DNA of 64,000 nt from Gemmatimonadota bacterium (GTDB lineage: Bacteria > Gemmatimonadota > Gemmatimonadetes > Gemmatimonadales > Gemmatimonadaceae), in assembly GCA_947463135.1 (NCBI GenBank), contig CANHTA010000003.1, positions 1 through 64,000 of the forward strand, read 5' to 3'. The position numbers were made by a program, and so were the translations under genes. The notes under the pieces were generated by a model. It did no database searches. It was not told where the DNA came from and worked only from the letters and a program-made list of their open reading frames with translations. Positions 9,132-17,624 of the stretch are shown piece after piece. Position 1 is the first letter of the stretch, and the number at the start of each line of letters is the position of its first letter.

Positions 9132-11371
9132 CAGAACGCCTGCCCCAGTCCAAAATGAAACGTTAAACGCGAAAGGATGCTGCTGCCGGTTGCGGGCTGG
9201 AACGTGCTGGGACAGTCGAACACATTGATCGCGCGGAGCTTCACGTTGCGCGGACTGGCGCACAGGATTTCACCGGTGGTGCCATTGCTGTCACCTGACG
9301 TGAAGAAGAGCGCGCGACCGGCACGTGCCTCGTAGGGCCGGTATCCCACATCCACGCGAAACGGACCCAATGGTGTTGCCACCCGGAGACCGACTCCGGG
9401 TGTAGCCCGGAGGTTCCCCCAGAGAAACCCCTCGGACTGCGCTTCCCAGACGTTCCCGGCGTCAAGAAAGGCCGCGAACTGCAATTGCTCGGCAACAAAT
9501 CGAAACCCGCGGCGCCATTCAATGTTGGCGACCACCATGGCCGTGCCACCGCGCGGGACTGCGCGATCGAAGCGTGCCCCCTCTTTGACCACGACGACAC
9601 GTTCGCCCGCTACGCCAACCGTGTCGATCACGTTGTCGCCGGAGACGACATAGACAATGGGACCAAGCAGATTCTGCTGGTAGCCGCGCACAGAATTCTG
9701 CCCACCGGCGAAGAGGCGTTCCTGTTGCGGAATGAGCGGCGAACCATCCACGAGCTCGGCGCCTGGTGCAAAGGCCCGCGAGACTTGAACGCGCGTCCCC
9801 ACCGTACCGCCGGCAAACCGGAAATAGGTTGAGGCTTCGCCGGTGCCGCGATAGAAGGTGAGCGACTTGACCAGCGGTGAGGACGTGTTGCCCATCCGGA
9901 CATCGCCGCGCATGCGCCACCCACGCGACGGATTGACCGCGTCGTTGGTGCGATCATGCGAGGCACTGGTGCTCAGGATACCGACGCTGCGACCAAAGAG
10001 CGCCAGCACAAAATCCTCGGGGCGACATTGACCGAATCGCGCGCAGGAGACGGCGGGGTCGGTGACGGTTTTCCCGTTCTCAAACTGGAACCCAGCCGTG
10101 CCCGCCGTGCGGGTGGTAAACTGTTGCGAGAGTTCAACCAGCGCCCCGACGGTGGTTTCACGCAAGTAGGCGAAGGGCTCGCCGCGCCGCTCGCTGTATA
10201 CCGTAAGCACCGGTTGCACGGGCCACCCAAACAAGCCGGTGTTGGAGAACGTTGAGCCGACATAGTAGTTCAGCTTTTCGCTGAACGGATCCAGGCGCAA
10301 CGCGCCGGAGCAGAGCGCGGGCGCAACATCCGTTGGCGCTCCCACCCCGATTTTCGAGGCACGGGCTGACAGCTCAAGACGGCGACCGACCCCCAGAAAG
10401 CCACGATCGGTGATGCGCCCTTGCGTGCGGATGCAATCCTGCGTGGCCCACCCGAGCCCGACACGCGCCGCCCGTGTGCGCGCTTCGGCCACCCCCACCC
10501 GCAAGTCCAACATGCTATCGCGCGCGCCGCTCATGGGCGTGAGGGTATCGATCACCACCAGTTGGAACGCCTCGGAGCGATAGAGCGCGCGTTGCGCATC
10601 GAGGATCGCCGACTCCCGGAAGCGATCACCCGACTGAATGGACACCAGTCGCGCCACATCAGCCGAATCGAGGCGCGGACGGCCATCGCGCAACGGCTGG
10701 ATATCAACCTGAATGCGATTGATGGTCATGACAGGACCCGGCTCGAAGGCCAGCGTCAGCGTGGCCTTGGCTGACGCGGTATCAATAGACACCGTACTGC
10801 GGGGGCGCGTGGCACGCGCATAACCTGCATCGCGCAGGCGCATGAGGACCCGATCCATCGTGCTGTCCATGCGCGTGCGGTCGAATCGCTTCCCTTCAAG
10901 CAGGCGCAGCGGCCCGTCAAAGGGGCGCCGCCCCTGTAGCGGCTCGGGGAGTCCAGTGATGTGGATGGTATCCAGCACGGCCTCGGTGCCCGCCGTAATG
11001 AGAAACGAGACCCGGATCCCGTTAGCCCGTCTCTCCAACTGAGGCGCCACGGACGCCTGAAACCACCCCATTTGCCGATGGAGGACGGCCAGCCGCAAGG
11101 CATCACGGCGGAGTTCAAGCGAATCGAGACACGGAGCCGCTCCAATGCGGAACCAGCGCACGGCCAGCCCCGGCTCGTGTGTTACGATGCTGGCCGCCAT
11201 CGTCGTGACGTCGAAGTGCGGACTGCCGACAAACTTGACCGACCGCACCCGTTCAGACGGGTCGCACCGGGCCGTGCGCTGCGCGTCGGCCCGCCCTGGC
11301 AGGCACGCGACCGCGAGGCCGAGCACGGCACAGCGTATCCAACGGGTCGGGGAAACGTGAGGGCAGCGCAT
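9131..11371 (-). CDS. tamA: Omp85-family outer-membrane protein (TamA/BamA-like)
   Basis: About 746 residues: a signal peptide (CAVLGLAVACLPGRADAQ), several POTRA-like repeats in the N-terminal half (for example VRSVKFVGSPHFD and IHITGLPEPLQG), and a C-terminal 16-strand-type barrel. The barrel contains the surface-antigen signature region GGQNSVRGYQQNLLG and the late motif FLDAGNVW, and the chain ends in phenylalanine, the usual outer-membrane insertion signal. Translational coupling to tamB by a one-base stop/start overlap argues for TamA rather than the essential BamA. The two proteins would form a trans-envelope TAM-like complex. A full BamA copy elsewhere would be expected but cannot be checked here. 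Confidence 0.88.
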   Translation of the reverse strand: MRCPHVSPTRWIRCAVLGLAVACLPGRADAQRTARCDPSERVRSVKFVGSPHFDVTTMAASIVTHEPGLAVRWFRIGAAPCLDSLELRRDALRLAVLHRQMGWFQASVAPQLERRANGIRVSFLITAGTEAVLDTIHITGLPEPLQGRRPFDGPLRLLEGKRFDRTRMDSTMDRVLMRLRDAGYARATRPRSTVSIDTASAKATLTLAFEPGPVMTINRIQVDIQPLRDGRPRLDSADVARLVSIQSGDRFRESAILDAQRALYRSEAFQLVVIDTLTPMSGARDSMLDLRVGVAEARTRAARVGLGWATQDCIRTQGRITDRGFLGVGRRLELSARASKIGVGAPTDVAPALCSGALRLDPFSEKLNYYVGSTFSNTGLFGWPVQPVLTVYSERRGEPFAYLRETTVGALVELSQQFTTRTAGTAGFQFENGKTVTDPAVSCARFGQCRPEDFVLALFGRSVGILSTSASHDRTNDAVNPSRGWRMRGDVRMGNTSSPLVKSLTFYRGTGEASTYFRFAGGTVGTRVQVSRAFAPGAELVDGSPLIPQQERLFAGGQNSVRGYQQNLLGPIVYVVSGDNVIDTVGVAGERVVVVKEGARFDRAVPRGGTAMVVANIEWRRGFRFVAEQLQFAAFLDAGNVWEAQSEGFLWGNLRATPGVGLRVATPLGPFRVDVGYRPYEARAGRALFFTSGDSNGTTGEILCASPRNVKLRAINVFDCPSTFQPATGSSILSRLTFHFGLGQAF

Positions 11372-11499
11372 TCAGGGAAATGTAAGGGGACCGTGGCCTT
11401 CGCGTGTTTCTCCCAAGCGGGCTGTTCATGGACGGTTCACACCGCTCCGATAGATTACCAACAGGACGCGTGCTTCCCGAACTCCCATGGAGTAGCTGT

Positions 11500-12114
11500 A
11501 TGATCCCGATCACTGATGTCGCGATTGGATTTCTGATGACATGGCAGGCCGCCGTGACGTCCGCGCCGCTGCCGGTATCCATTCCATCAGACTCCATCCC
11601 CACACCGCGTGCCGCTACCAGCGTGCAGCCGGTTGGGCTGCTCCGGCTCTCGGCAGATACCATACCGCGAACCCGCCGGAAGGCCATTGTGTACAGCGAT
11701 GCCTATTCAACCAGACTCCGTATCCACAAAGTGCTGAGCTGGGGCATGCTCCCGCTGTTCGCGGCGTCGTATTTCTCCGGTGACCAGTTGTTGGAGAAGG
11801 GCACTGACGCGCCATCGTGGGCGCGCACCATGCACGCCCCTGCCGCCACCGGCAGTGCGATCCTGTTTGGCGCGAATACGGTGACGGGGGGATGGAATCT
11901 CTGGGAGGGCCGGAAGGATCCCAACGGACGGAACCGTCGGATACTCCATAGCGTGCTCTTTACCGCGGCCAGCGGTGGCTTTGCGTACGCCGGTACCAAA
12001 CTCGCCGATGACGCCCAGGAGAACATGAATGCGCGTCGCACCCACCGGAATGTGGCGCTCGGCTCCATGGGCCTCTCAACGGTGAGTTGGCTGATCATGT
12101 TGATCGGGAACTGA
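11500..12114 (+). CDS. Four-helix membrane protein with regularly placed histidines, possible b-type haem protein
   Basis: About 204 residues; not a family I can name with certainty. The start at 11500 is preferred over the track start because a GGAG lies 7 bases upstream and the extra N-terminus has no character. After a variable proline-rich N-terminal part come four hydrophobic helices. Each is preceded or opened by a histidine, in RLRIHK, TMHAPAA, RILHSV and RTHRNV, and there is a conserved-looking WNLWEGRKDPNGR loop. This layout recalls four-helix b-type cytochromes in which paired histidines bind haem; that is inference. It is the first gene of a same-strand run leading into a second four-helix membrane protein and two Rieske proteins, which supports a redox role. 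Confidence 0.6.
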   Translation: MIPITDVAIGFLMTWQAAVTSAPLPVSIPSDSIPTPRAATSVQPVGLLRLSADTIPRTRRKAIVYSDAYSTRLRIHKVLSWGMLPLFAASYFSGDQLLEKGTDAPSWARTMHAPAATGSAILFGANTVTGGWNLWEGRKDPNGRNRRILHSVLFTAASGGFAYAGTKLADDAQENMNARRTHRNVALGSMGLSTVSWLIMLIGN

Positions 12115-12138
12115 CCTCTCCTTTGCCATCCGACCCTC

Positions 12139-12669
12139 ATGCTTGAAGCGCTGACCACCTTATTTCTGCCTTGGTCGGAGTTCTATGCCGACAGTAGCTG
12201 GCTGCCCACCACAGTCCTTGCCGTGCATATGCTGGCGTTGTTCATCGGCGGCGGGATGGCGATTGCGGCCGATCGGCGGATCCTCATGGTTGTGCCAGAT
12301 GCGCCGAAAGCACTCCAACATGCCGCCGAAGAGTTGCAGACCACGCATGCCATCGTAATCGGGGCGCTCGTGCTGACGGTGCTCAGCGGAGTGGCGCTCG
12401 CAACCTCCGACCTCGGAACCTTTGCCGTCTCCACGGTGTTTTGGGCGAAGATGGCCACGCTTGTTGTGCTGCTGTCGAACGGCGTCTACATGCAACGCAT
12501 GGAGTCACAGGTCCACGCGGCGGCCAGTGATCCGAGTGCGGCACCAACCGGCGCCGCCTTCCTGCCAAGCCTGCAGCGCCCGTGGACGGCGCTGCGGCGT
12601 TCCGCAGTGATCAGCGCCACCGCATGGTCCGTGATGGTGGTGCTGGGTGTGGTGCTGTCGAATGTCTGA
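12139..12669 (+). CDS. Four-helix integral membrane protein, putative electron-transfer partner
   Basis: About 176 residues with four predicted membrane helices. A histidine lies inside helix 1 (VLAVHMLALFIGGGM) and another at the start of helix 2 (TTHAIVIGALVLTVLSG), a K-containing helix 3 (FWAKMATLVVLLSNG) follows, and then a last helix near the C-terminus. The arrangement resembles small cytochrome-b-like or CopD-like membrane domains, but no name can be assigned. It starts 24 bp after the preceding membrane gene and is followed 37 bp later by a Rieske gene, so all four are likely co-transcribed. A function as membrane quinone or haem module for the periplasmic Rieske proteins is inference from position. 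Confidence 0.65.
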   Translation: MLEALTTLFLPWSEFYADSSWLPTTVLAVHMLALFIGGGMAIAADRRILMVVPDAPKALQHAAEELQTTHAIVIGALVLTVLSGVALATSDLGTFAVSTVFWAKMATLVVLLSNGVYMQRMESQVHAAASDPSAAPTGAAFLPSLQRPWTALRRSAVISATAWSVMVVLGVVLSNV

Positions 12670-12706
12670 CCCTGCCTTTCCCCCTTTTGTCCCGGGAGGC
12701 CATCCC

Positions 12707-13195
12707 ATGCACGATGATGCTTCGCCCTGCTCCGGTTGCGCCGGTCGACGCGACTTTCTGAAAACGTCGTTACAGCGCGTTGCAGCCATTGCGGCCCTCT
12801 CAGCCGTGGGCCCGGTACACGCCATCGCGGCGTTGGCACCGCGGGGAGCGAACGGGTCGGTGCGCTACGCCCTGCCCGCCGCAGATGGCGTGTCCATCGA
12901 CAGCGGGAATGAAGTCATTCTCTGCCGTTCCAACGGTGAGGTGTATGCATTCGCCCTCTCGTGTCCGCACCAGAACACGGCATTGAAAGCCATGCCGAAG
13001 AACGCCGGCTTTCAGTGTACACGGCACAAATCCAAGTACCTCCCCAATGGTACCTTTGTGAGTGGCCGCGCCACACGGAACATGGACCGTCTGCACATCA
13101 CACGAGACGGCGCCCAGATCATCGTCGATCCCGATTTGCCGTACGAGAGCGACTTGGATCCGGCGAAATGGGCGGCCGCCTTTGTCAAAATCTGA
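12707..13195 (+). CDS. Tat-exported Rieske [2Fe-2S] protein
   Basis: About 162 residues. An N-terminal twin-arginine signal (CAGRRDFLKTSLQR followed by a hydrophobic stretch) predicts folded export. The Rieske cluster ligands are visible as CPH and CTRH about 20 residues apart. The start at 12707 is chosen because GGGAGG lies 7 bases upstream; the track start is 20 codons earlier. A Cys pair before the twin arginine (SPCSGC) is unusual for a Tat leader. The neighbours are two membrane proteins upstream and a second Rieske protein 38 bp downstream. It is not a bc1-complex Rieske subunit by context, as no cytochrome b/c1 gene is next to it. Confidence 0.87.
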   Translation: MHDDASPCSGCAGRRDFLKTSLQRVAAIAALSAVGPVHAIAALAPRGANGSVRYALPAADGVSIDSGNEVILCRSNGEVYAFALSCPHQNTALKAMPKNAGFQCTRHKSKYLPNGTFVSGRATRNMDRLHITRDGAQIIVDPDLPYESDLDPAKWAAAFVKI

Positions 13196-13232
13196 AGCGA
13201 CTGATTCCCTTCCTCTCGAGCACGGAGTTCGC

Positions 13233-13679
13233 ATGTCCGATTGCACCGCCTGCCAGCGCGACGGCGTGAACCGCCGGGAATTCCTGTCGGCCAGTTCGGC
13301 CTTGGCCATTACCGCGCTGCTGGCGGCGTGCGGCGATGGGGACAATGGGAACTCGACAGGCCCGATCACCGTGAACACCACGGTGGTGCTGGCCAACTAC
13401 AGTGCGCTGGGCACCGTGGGAGGCATCGCCGTGATCAGCGGCGCGGGCACACCGCTGGCCGTCGTTCGCTCCACCACGAGCCAGTATCGGGCGTTTTCGC
13501 TCATTTGCCCGCATGCCGGTACGACCGTTGCCGTGAACGGGGACGGCTTCCGCTGCCCGAATCATGGCGCCACCTTCACTGCGAGCGGCGCGTGGACTGG
13601 AGGCGAGCGGACGAAGGGGCTGACCGAATTCACCGTGGCCGTGAACAGCACCGCCGGCACCCTCACGATTACCTCCTGA
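13233..13679 (+). CDS. Tat/lipoprotein-type Rieske [2Fe-2S] protein
   Basis: About 148 residues. The leader combines a twin-arginine motif (VNRREFLSAS) with a lipobox (LLAAC), so the protein is probably exported folded and then lipid-anchored. Cluster-binding motifs CPHAG and CPNHG are separated by about 17 residues, the Rieske spacing. The leader again carries a CxxC just after the start (SDCTAC), shared with the preceding Rieske gene. The ORF-track start at 13062 is in the coding region of the previous gene and is rejected. The gene sits four bases ahead of an M20 peptidase, so the operon continues downstream. Role is probably electron transfer at the outer face of the inner membrane; substrate unknown. 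Confidence 0.87.
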   Translation: MSDCTACQRDGVNRREFLSASSALAITALLAACGDGDNGNSTGPITVNTTVVLANYSALGTVGGIAVISGAGTPLAVVRSTTSQYRAFSLICPHAGTTVAVNGDGFRCPNHGATFTASGAWTGGERTKGLTEFTVAVNSTAGTLTITS

Positions 13680-13683
13680 CAAC

Positions 13684-15012
13684 ATGACCCGACCTGTTCC
13701 ACTTCGCGGCGCCGCCTTTACGCTCCCAGCGTTGGTGTCGTTGCTCACCGTAGCGTTCCTGGTGCCGGCCGAGGGCCGCGCGCAGCAACCCAAGGCCACG
13801 GCGAAGGCGTCACCCACCGAGGCAGCACTCGACCGCCTCGCGAAGCAGCCCGCGGTTGCGAAGGCCTTAACCGCGCTGCAGCGCGAGAACGAGTGGACAC
13901 TCACGGAACAGATTGCGCTCTGTGAGATTCCCGCGCCGCCCTTCAAAGAAGCCGCCCGCGCGATAGCCTTTCGCGATAAGCTGGCCGCCCTTGGCGTGCA
14001 GAAGCTGCGCATTGACCGCGAAGGGAACGTGATTGGCGAGATCAAAGGGACGGCCCCCGGTCCGACGTTGGTGCTGAGCGGCCACCTGGATACCGTGTTT
14101 CCCGAAGGCACGAACGTGAAGGTGAAGCGCGAGGGGAGCAAACTCAGCGCGCCCGGGATCGGTGACGATTGTCGCGGACTGGCCGCCGTGCTGGCCACCA
14201 CGCGGCAAATCATTGCCAACAAGATTCCCTTCAACGGACGCGTGCTGGTGGTGGGCACCATGGGTGAGGAGGGGCCGGGCAATCTGCGTGGCGTGCGCGC
14301 GTTGTTCAGCGGTGCGCTCAAGGATTCCATCGACATGTTTATTTCCATCGACGGCACCGGATTCGGGATCACCAACGGCGCGGTGGGGAGCAATCGCTAT
14401 CGCGTTGCCTACAAGGGGCCGGGTGGCCACAGCTATGGGGCCTTCGGCATGCCGAATCCGATTCACGCCATGGGCCGTGCCATCGCCAAGATTGCCGACC
14501 TTGAAGCCACGGCGAACCCGAAGGTCACGTTCAACGTGGGGCTGGTTTCCGGCGGTACGTCGGTGAATTCCATTTCCGCTGAAGGGGTCATGGACATCGA
14601 CCTGCGGAGCGAGTCGGCATCGGCGTTGGCCGATATCGACGCCAAACTCCACGCCGCACTCCGGAAGGCGCTCGCCGAGGAGAAGGCCCGGTGGCCCAAG
14701 TCAACGGTCCCGCTGGCACTCGTGATTGACACCACCGGCCTGCGACCAGCCGGCACCACGCCAGACACCACGTTCATCGTGCGCACCTCGCTGGCGGCCG
14801 CGCGCACCATGAACGTGTACGCGCCGCTTACCATTTCCAGCACCGATGCCAACATCCCCATCTCCAAGGGGATTGCTGCCGTCACGCTCGATGGTGGCGG
14901 TGTGGGACGCGGTGCGCACTCGCTTGACGAGTCGTACGATGACCGTACCGATGGGTACAAGGGTCCGCAGTGGATTCTGCTGGTTGTGATCGGCTTGCTG
15001 ACGGCACACTAA
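13684..15012 (+). CDS. Secreted M20-family metallopeptidase
   Basis: About 442 residues with a signal peptide ending near EGRAQQ. Co-catalytic zinc ligands of the M20 family are visible: the SGHLDTVF motif, GIGDDCRG, the catalytic acid region GEEGPGN, and a late GAHSLDESYD histidine. A central dimerisation (lid) domain contains GGHSYGAF. The closest family flavour is peptidase T / M20-like aminoacylase, but the substrate cannot be read. It follows the second Rieske gene by 4 bp. Its stop overlaps the stop of the convergent gluQ gene (CTAA shared). The extreme C-terminus (GPQWILLVVIGLLTAH) is hydrophobic. Confidence 0.85.
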   Translation: MTRPVPLRGAAFTLPALVSLLTVAFLVPAEGRAQQPKATAKASPTEAALDRLAKQPAVAKALTALQRENEWTLTEQIALCEIPAPPFKEAARAIAFRDKLAALGVQKLRIDREGNVIGEIKGTAPGPTLVLSGHLDTVFPEGTNVKVKREGSKLSAPGIGDDCRGLAAVLATTRQIIANKIPFNGRVLVVGTMGEEGPGNLRGVRALFSGALKDSIDMFISIDGTGFGITNGAVGSNRYRVAYKGPGGHSYGAFGMPNPIHAMGRAIAKIADLEATANPKVTFNVGLVSGGTSVNSISAEGVMDIDLRSESASALADIDAKLHAALRKALAEEKARWPKSTVPLALVIDTTGLRPAGTTPDTTFIVRTSLAAARTMNVYAPLTISSTDANIPISKGIAAVTLDGGGVGRGAHSLDESYDDRTDGYKGPQWILLVVIGLLTAH

Positions 15013-15914
15013 CGCCCAGCAGCAAATAGCGCCGGGAGCTCGTCGATAGTGAGATCGCGAGCTTCCGGCAGCAGCCCTCCACGCCACGCGGCCTCACCCA
15101 GCAGTGCCGCCGCGGGCGTGCCGGCCGCCCGACGTTCCCGGATCGACGTGTCGTGGTAGGCCTTGCTCAGCTTCCGGCCGTCGGGATGCATGATGAGCGG
15201 ATGATGCCACCACGTGATAGGCCGCTCACGACCCAGCAATGCGGCTAGCCGAAGCTGTCGCCCCGTGCTGTCGAGGAGATCGTCACCGCGGATCACGACA
15301 TCAATGTCGTGTGCCATATCGTCAACGACGACGGCGAATTGATAGGTCCAGTGTCCATGGCGATCGCGTACCAGCACATCGCCACATTGCTCGGCCGGCG
15401 TCTGCTGAACCATGCCACGGTAGCGATCTTCGAATATCTCCGTACCGTGCGCCATGCGCACGCGACGCGCACGCGTGGCCGACTCAGGATGATGCGCCTG
15501 CCGACAGGTGCCGGGATACCGCGGTTCCGCTCCGGAAGGATGCGGCGCAGCGCGTGCCACATCGCGGCGGGTACAGGTACAGACGTATGTGAGGTCTTGC
15601 GCGGTGAGCGCCGCCAGCGCGGCGGTGTAGCGTGCCGCGTTGTCGGACTGGCGATAGGGGCTCGGCGTGTCGTTGTGCGCCGTAATCGCGGGGGGCTGGT
15701 AACCAAGGTCCGGCACAAAGCCTAGCCAGTCGAGATCCTCGCGCAGCGCGGTTTCATACTCCCCCCGGCAGCGCGAGCGGTCGTGATCTTCAATACGCAG
15801 CAGCACCTCGCCGCCATGGGCCCTCGCAATCCCCCACACGTGGATGGCGTTGAGGACGTGTCCGAGGTGCAGGTATCCCGTGGGCGCGGGGGCGAAGCGG
15901 GTGCGCCAGGCCAC
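15009..15914 (-). CDS. gluQ: Glutamyl-Q tRNA(Asp) synthetase
   Basis: Truncated glutamyl-tRNA synthetase paralogue that attaches glutamate to queuosine at position 34 of tRNA(Asp). The class I signatures are visible: APAPTGYLHLGH (HIGH-type) and a KLSKA (KMSKS-type) motif. Four zinc-ligand candidates lie in the CTCTRRD ... YPGTC region. Length (301 residues) matches GluQRS, which lacks the anticodon-binding half of GluRS. Initiation is by GTG, three bases after the stop of the gspG-like gene, so the two are probably co-transcribed. The C-terminal end overlaps the convergent M20 peptidase stop. Confidence 0.92.
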   Translation of the reverse strand: MAWRTRFAPAPTGYLHLGHVLNAIHVWGIARAHGGEVLLRIEDHDRSRCRGEYETALREDLDWLGFVPDLGYQPPAITAHNDTPSPYRQSDNAARYTAALAALTAQDLTYVCTCTRRDVARAAPHPSGAEPRYPGTCRQAHHPESATRARRVRMAHGTEIFEDRYRGMVQQTPAEQCGDVLVRDRHGHWTYQFAVVVDDMAHDIDVVIRGDDLLDSTGRQLRLAALLGRERPITWWHHPLIMHPDGRKLSKAYHDTSIRERRAAGTPAAALLGEAAWRGGLLPEARDLTIDELPALFAAGR

Positions 15915-15917
15915 CCC

Positions 15918-16355
15918 CTATTTCCAGCTGGTGATGTCCGCGTTCTCGCCGGTCCCGCCGGGCAGCCCATCAGCGCCGTAGGTGAGCAAGTCGTACCGGG
16001 TTGGATTCACCGTGCCGGGGGCGACATACACATAGGGGCGCCCCCACGGATCTTCCGGCACCGGCTTACGGAGATAGGGCTCGCTCCAGCTGGCGGGCGG
16101 ATCGATCGTCGGCTTCTGCCAGAGCGCCAACAGCCCTTGGGCGGTGGTCGGATAGCGTCCGTGGTCGAGCCGGTAACTGTCCAGCGCGGTGCCGAAGCTC
16201 TCGATCTGCGCTTTGGCCGTGGCGACGCGGGCGTCGTTCACGTTCCGGAAGAGGCTGGGCGCCACAAAAGAGGCCAGCACGGCAATCACGACGATCACGA
16301 CCAACACTTCGATGAGCGTGAAGGCGCGGCGAGTACTGTTCACGTTTCGCTTCAT
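15918..16355 (-). CDS. gspG: Type II secretion major pseudopilin GspG-like protein
   Basis: About 145 residues from the internal ATG at 16355, giving a short basic leader (MKRNVNSTRRA) before the prepilin N-domain FTLIEVLVVIVV. Residue +5 is Glu as expected, but the -1 residue at the peptidase cleavage site is Ala instead of the usual Gly. The C-terminal part has the GspG landmarks YPTTAQGLLAL, DPWGRPYVY and YGADGLPGG, which include calcium-site residues. No other type II secretion gene is adjacent; it lies between a zinc-ribbon/SH3 protein and gluQ. It may be the pseudopilin of a dispersed T2SS or belong to a pilus-like system. Confidence 0.85.
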   Translation of the reverse strand: MKRNVNSTRRAFTLIEVLVVIVVIAVLASFVAPSLFRNVNDARVATAKAQIESFGTALDSYRLDHGRYPTTAQGLLALWQKPTIDPPASWSEPYLRKPVPEDPWGRPYVYVAPGTVNPTRYDLLTYGADGLPGGTGENADITSWK

Positions 16356-16427
16356 ATCACAGAAGCTCTCGTCCGTCCATCGCTCTGGCAACCGCATGGC
16401 GAGATCCGGCGGATCCCGAGCGTCCGC

Positions 16428-17093
16428 TCATTCGCTACGGGTGCGCAGCGAATCCGGATCGAAATGACGCGGATCCACCCACCCTGAAATGTCGGGGGAC
16501 CGCACCTGACGCCACCCAGAGCGCCCTGTGCCCAGCAACGCGCGCGAGGCGGGCTTGATCACGCCAACCACGTCACTATCCCGACTCGCACTGTTGCGGA
16601 CATTGACCCAGGTCCGAGCCACGACCGCCGTCCAGACGATGCTGTCCGTTTCGATGACCGCGCGTACGGCGCTATCGGATACGACGGGAGCAGCAGGCTC
16701 AACGGGAGCCGCCACGGGAGCCGCGACAGGGGCCGAGACGGAAGCCGTGGCCACGGTCGCCGAACCCATCGCCGGCTCGGCGCGGAGGAGCGGCGCCCGT
16801 CCCACTCGGAGCGGCGAACCGAAGTTCCACGCGGCGCCCGCGACCGCCACGGTAATCAGCAGCGCCGCCGCCGACCGCCACACCACCGGGGAGGTCCAAG
16901 AGGACTTGGGCAGCACGCCACACCAATGGCAAGCGGCATCGTAGCGATGCATGATTCCACACCCTCGGCAACGCGACAATTTCACCCGTTCCCCGCGTGC
17001 ATTCAGCAGGTGGAACGGGTTTGCACAGCGCGGACACTGCGACGCAGCGACGAGCGCTTTCGAACCGCATGCGGTACAGCGAAGATATGGCAT
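16428..17093 (-). CDS. Zinc-ribbon / single-TM / SH3-like domain protein
   Basis: About 221 residues starting at MPYLRCTACG; the 44 extra residues in the track lack features. The N-terminal cytoplasmic part carries paired CxxC motifs (CTAC, CPRC, CRGC, CHWC) forming one or two zinc ribbons. A transmembrane helix (AAALLITVAVAGAAW) follows, then an Ala/Pro/Val-rich linker (APVAAPVAAPVEPAAP). The C-terminal bacterial SH3 domain contains the motif WVNVRNSASRDSDVVGVI and ends in GWVDPRHF. The topology suggests a zinc-dependent cytoplasmic head with an SH3 domain that could contact peptidoglycan outside. Specific function unknown. Same strand and 72 bp upstream of gspG. Confidence 0.8.
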   Translation of the reverse strand: MPYLRCTACGSKALVAASQCPRCANPFHLLNARGERVKLSRCRGCGIMHRYDAACHWCGVLPKSSWTSPVVWRSAAALLITVAVAGAAWNFGSPLRVGRAPLLRAEPAMGSATVATASVSAPVAAPVAAPVEPAAPVVSDSAVRAVIETDSIVWTAVVARTWVNVRNSASRDSDVVGVIKPASRALLGTGRSGWRQVRSPDISGWVDPRHFDPDSLRTRSE

Positions 17094-17376
17094 GAGGGCG
17101 ATCTGCCGATTGAGCCAGCCGAGGAGGGAAACGCACGACCCCCGAGACGGGACACAGGATTGGGCCCCGGAGGTCGACAACCTCGCCAATTGGATATCAA
17201 ACATCACCAAAAGGGAAGTCAGCAATACAATGAAACAATCATTCCATTTGCGCTACGTGACGGCAAGCAAGGGCCGTAACTCTTTCGCAACGGCCATTCC
17301 GTGATCGCATTGGATGGGGGACATGCGCCCGCCAGCTCCCAGCGGCGGCACGCGCCAGAGAGGGCCCACCGTGGAG

Positions 17377-17577
17377 CTACGCGCGCCCAGCGGCTGAGCT
17401 CTGGTCGTCAGGGACCCGAGGGTACACGACGGCGTGATCGTTCCCGAAGAGGGGCACGACACTGTGGGATTGGCGATGCACGGAGACCGGACGCCGAACC
17501 CACCAGATGAGTCCGCCAACGAGTGCGGCCACCAGCACCAGCAGGATCACCGAGGTAATGATGAGAGTGTACGTCAT
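17377..17577 (-). CDS. Possible small single-pass membrane protein
   Basis: A 66-residue frame with one convincing membrane helix at the N-terminus (TLIITSVILLVLVAALVGGLIWWV) followed by an Arg pair and a short polar tail. A weak AGG lies about 10 bases upstream of the ATG. It occupies an otherwise empty stretch between the zinc-ribbon/SH3 gene and tspO, on the same strand as both. No family is recognised; the call rests on helix composition and position only, and the frame could be a chance ORF. Confidence 0.4.
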   Translation of the reverse strand: MTYTLIITSVILLVLVAALVGGLIWWVRRPVSVHRQSHSVVPLFGNDHAVVYPRVPDDQSSAAGRA

Positions 17578-17624
17578 GCCGGACTACCTGAGCAAATTCC
17601 GTTCCCAGGCGAACGACGTGAGCG

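Noticed and set aside
12707-13679. Cytochrome bc1 Rieske subunits
   Set aside because: No cytochrome b or c1 gene adjoins, the proteins carry Tat-only or lipoprotein leaders, and there are two in tandem.
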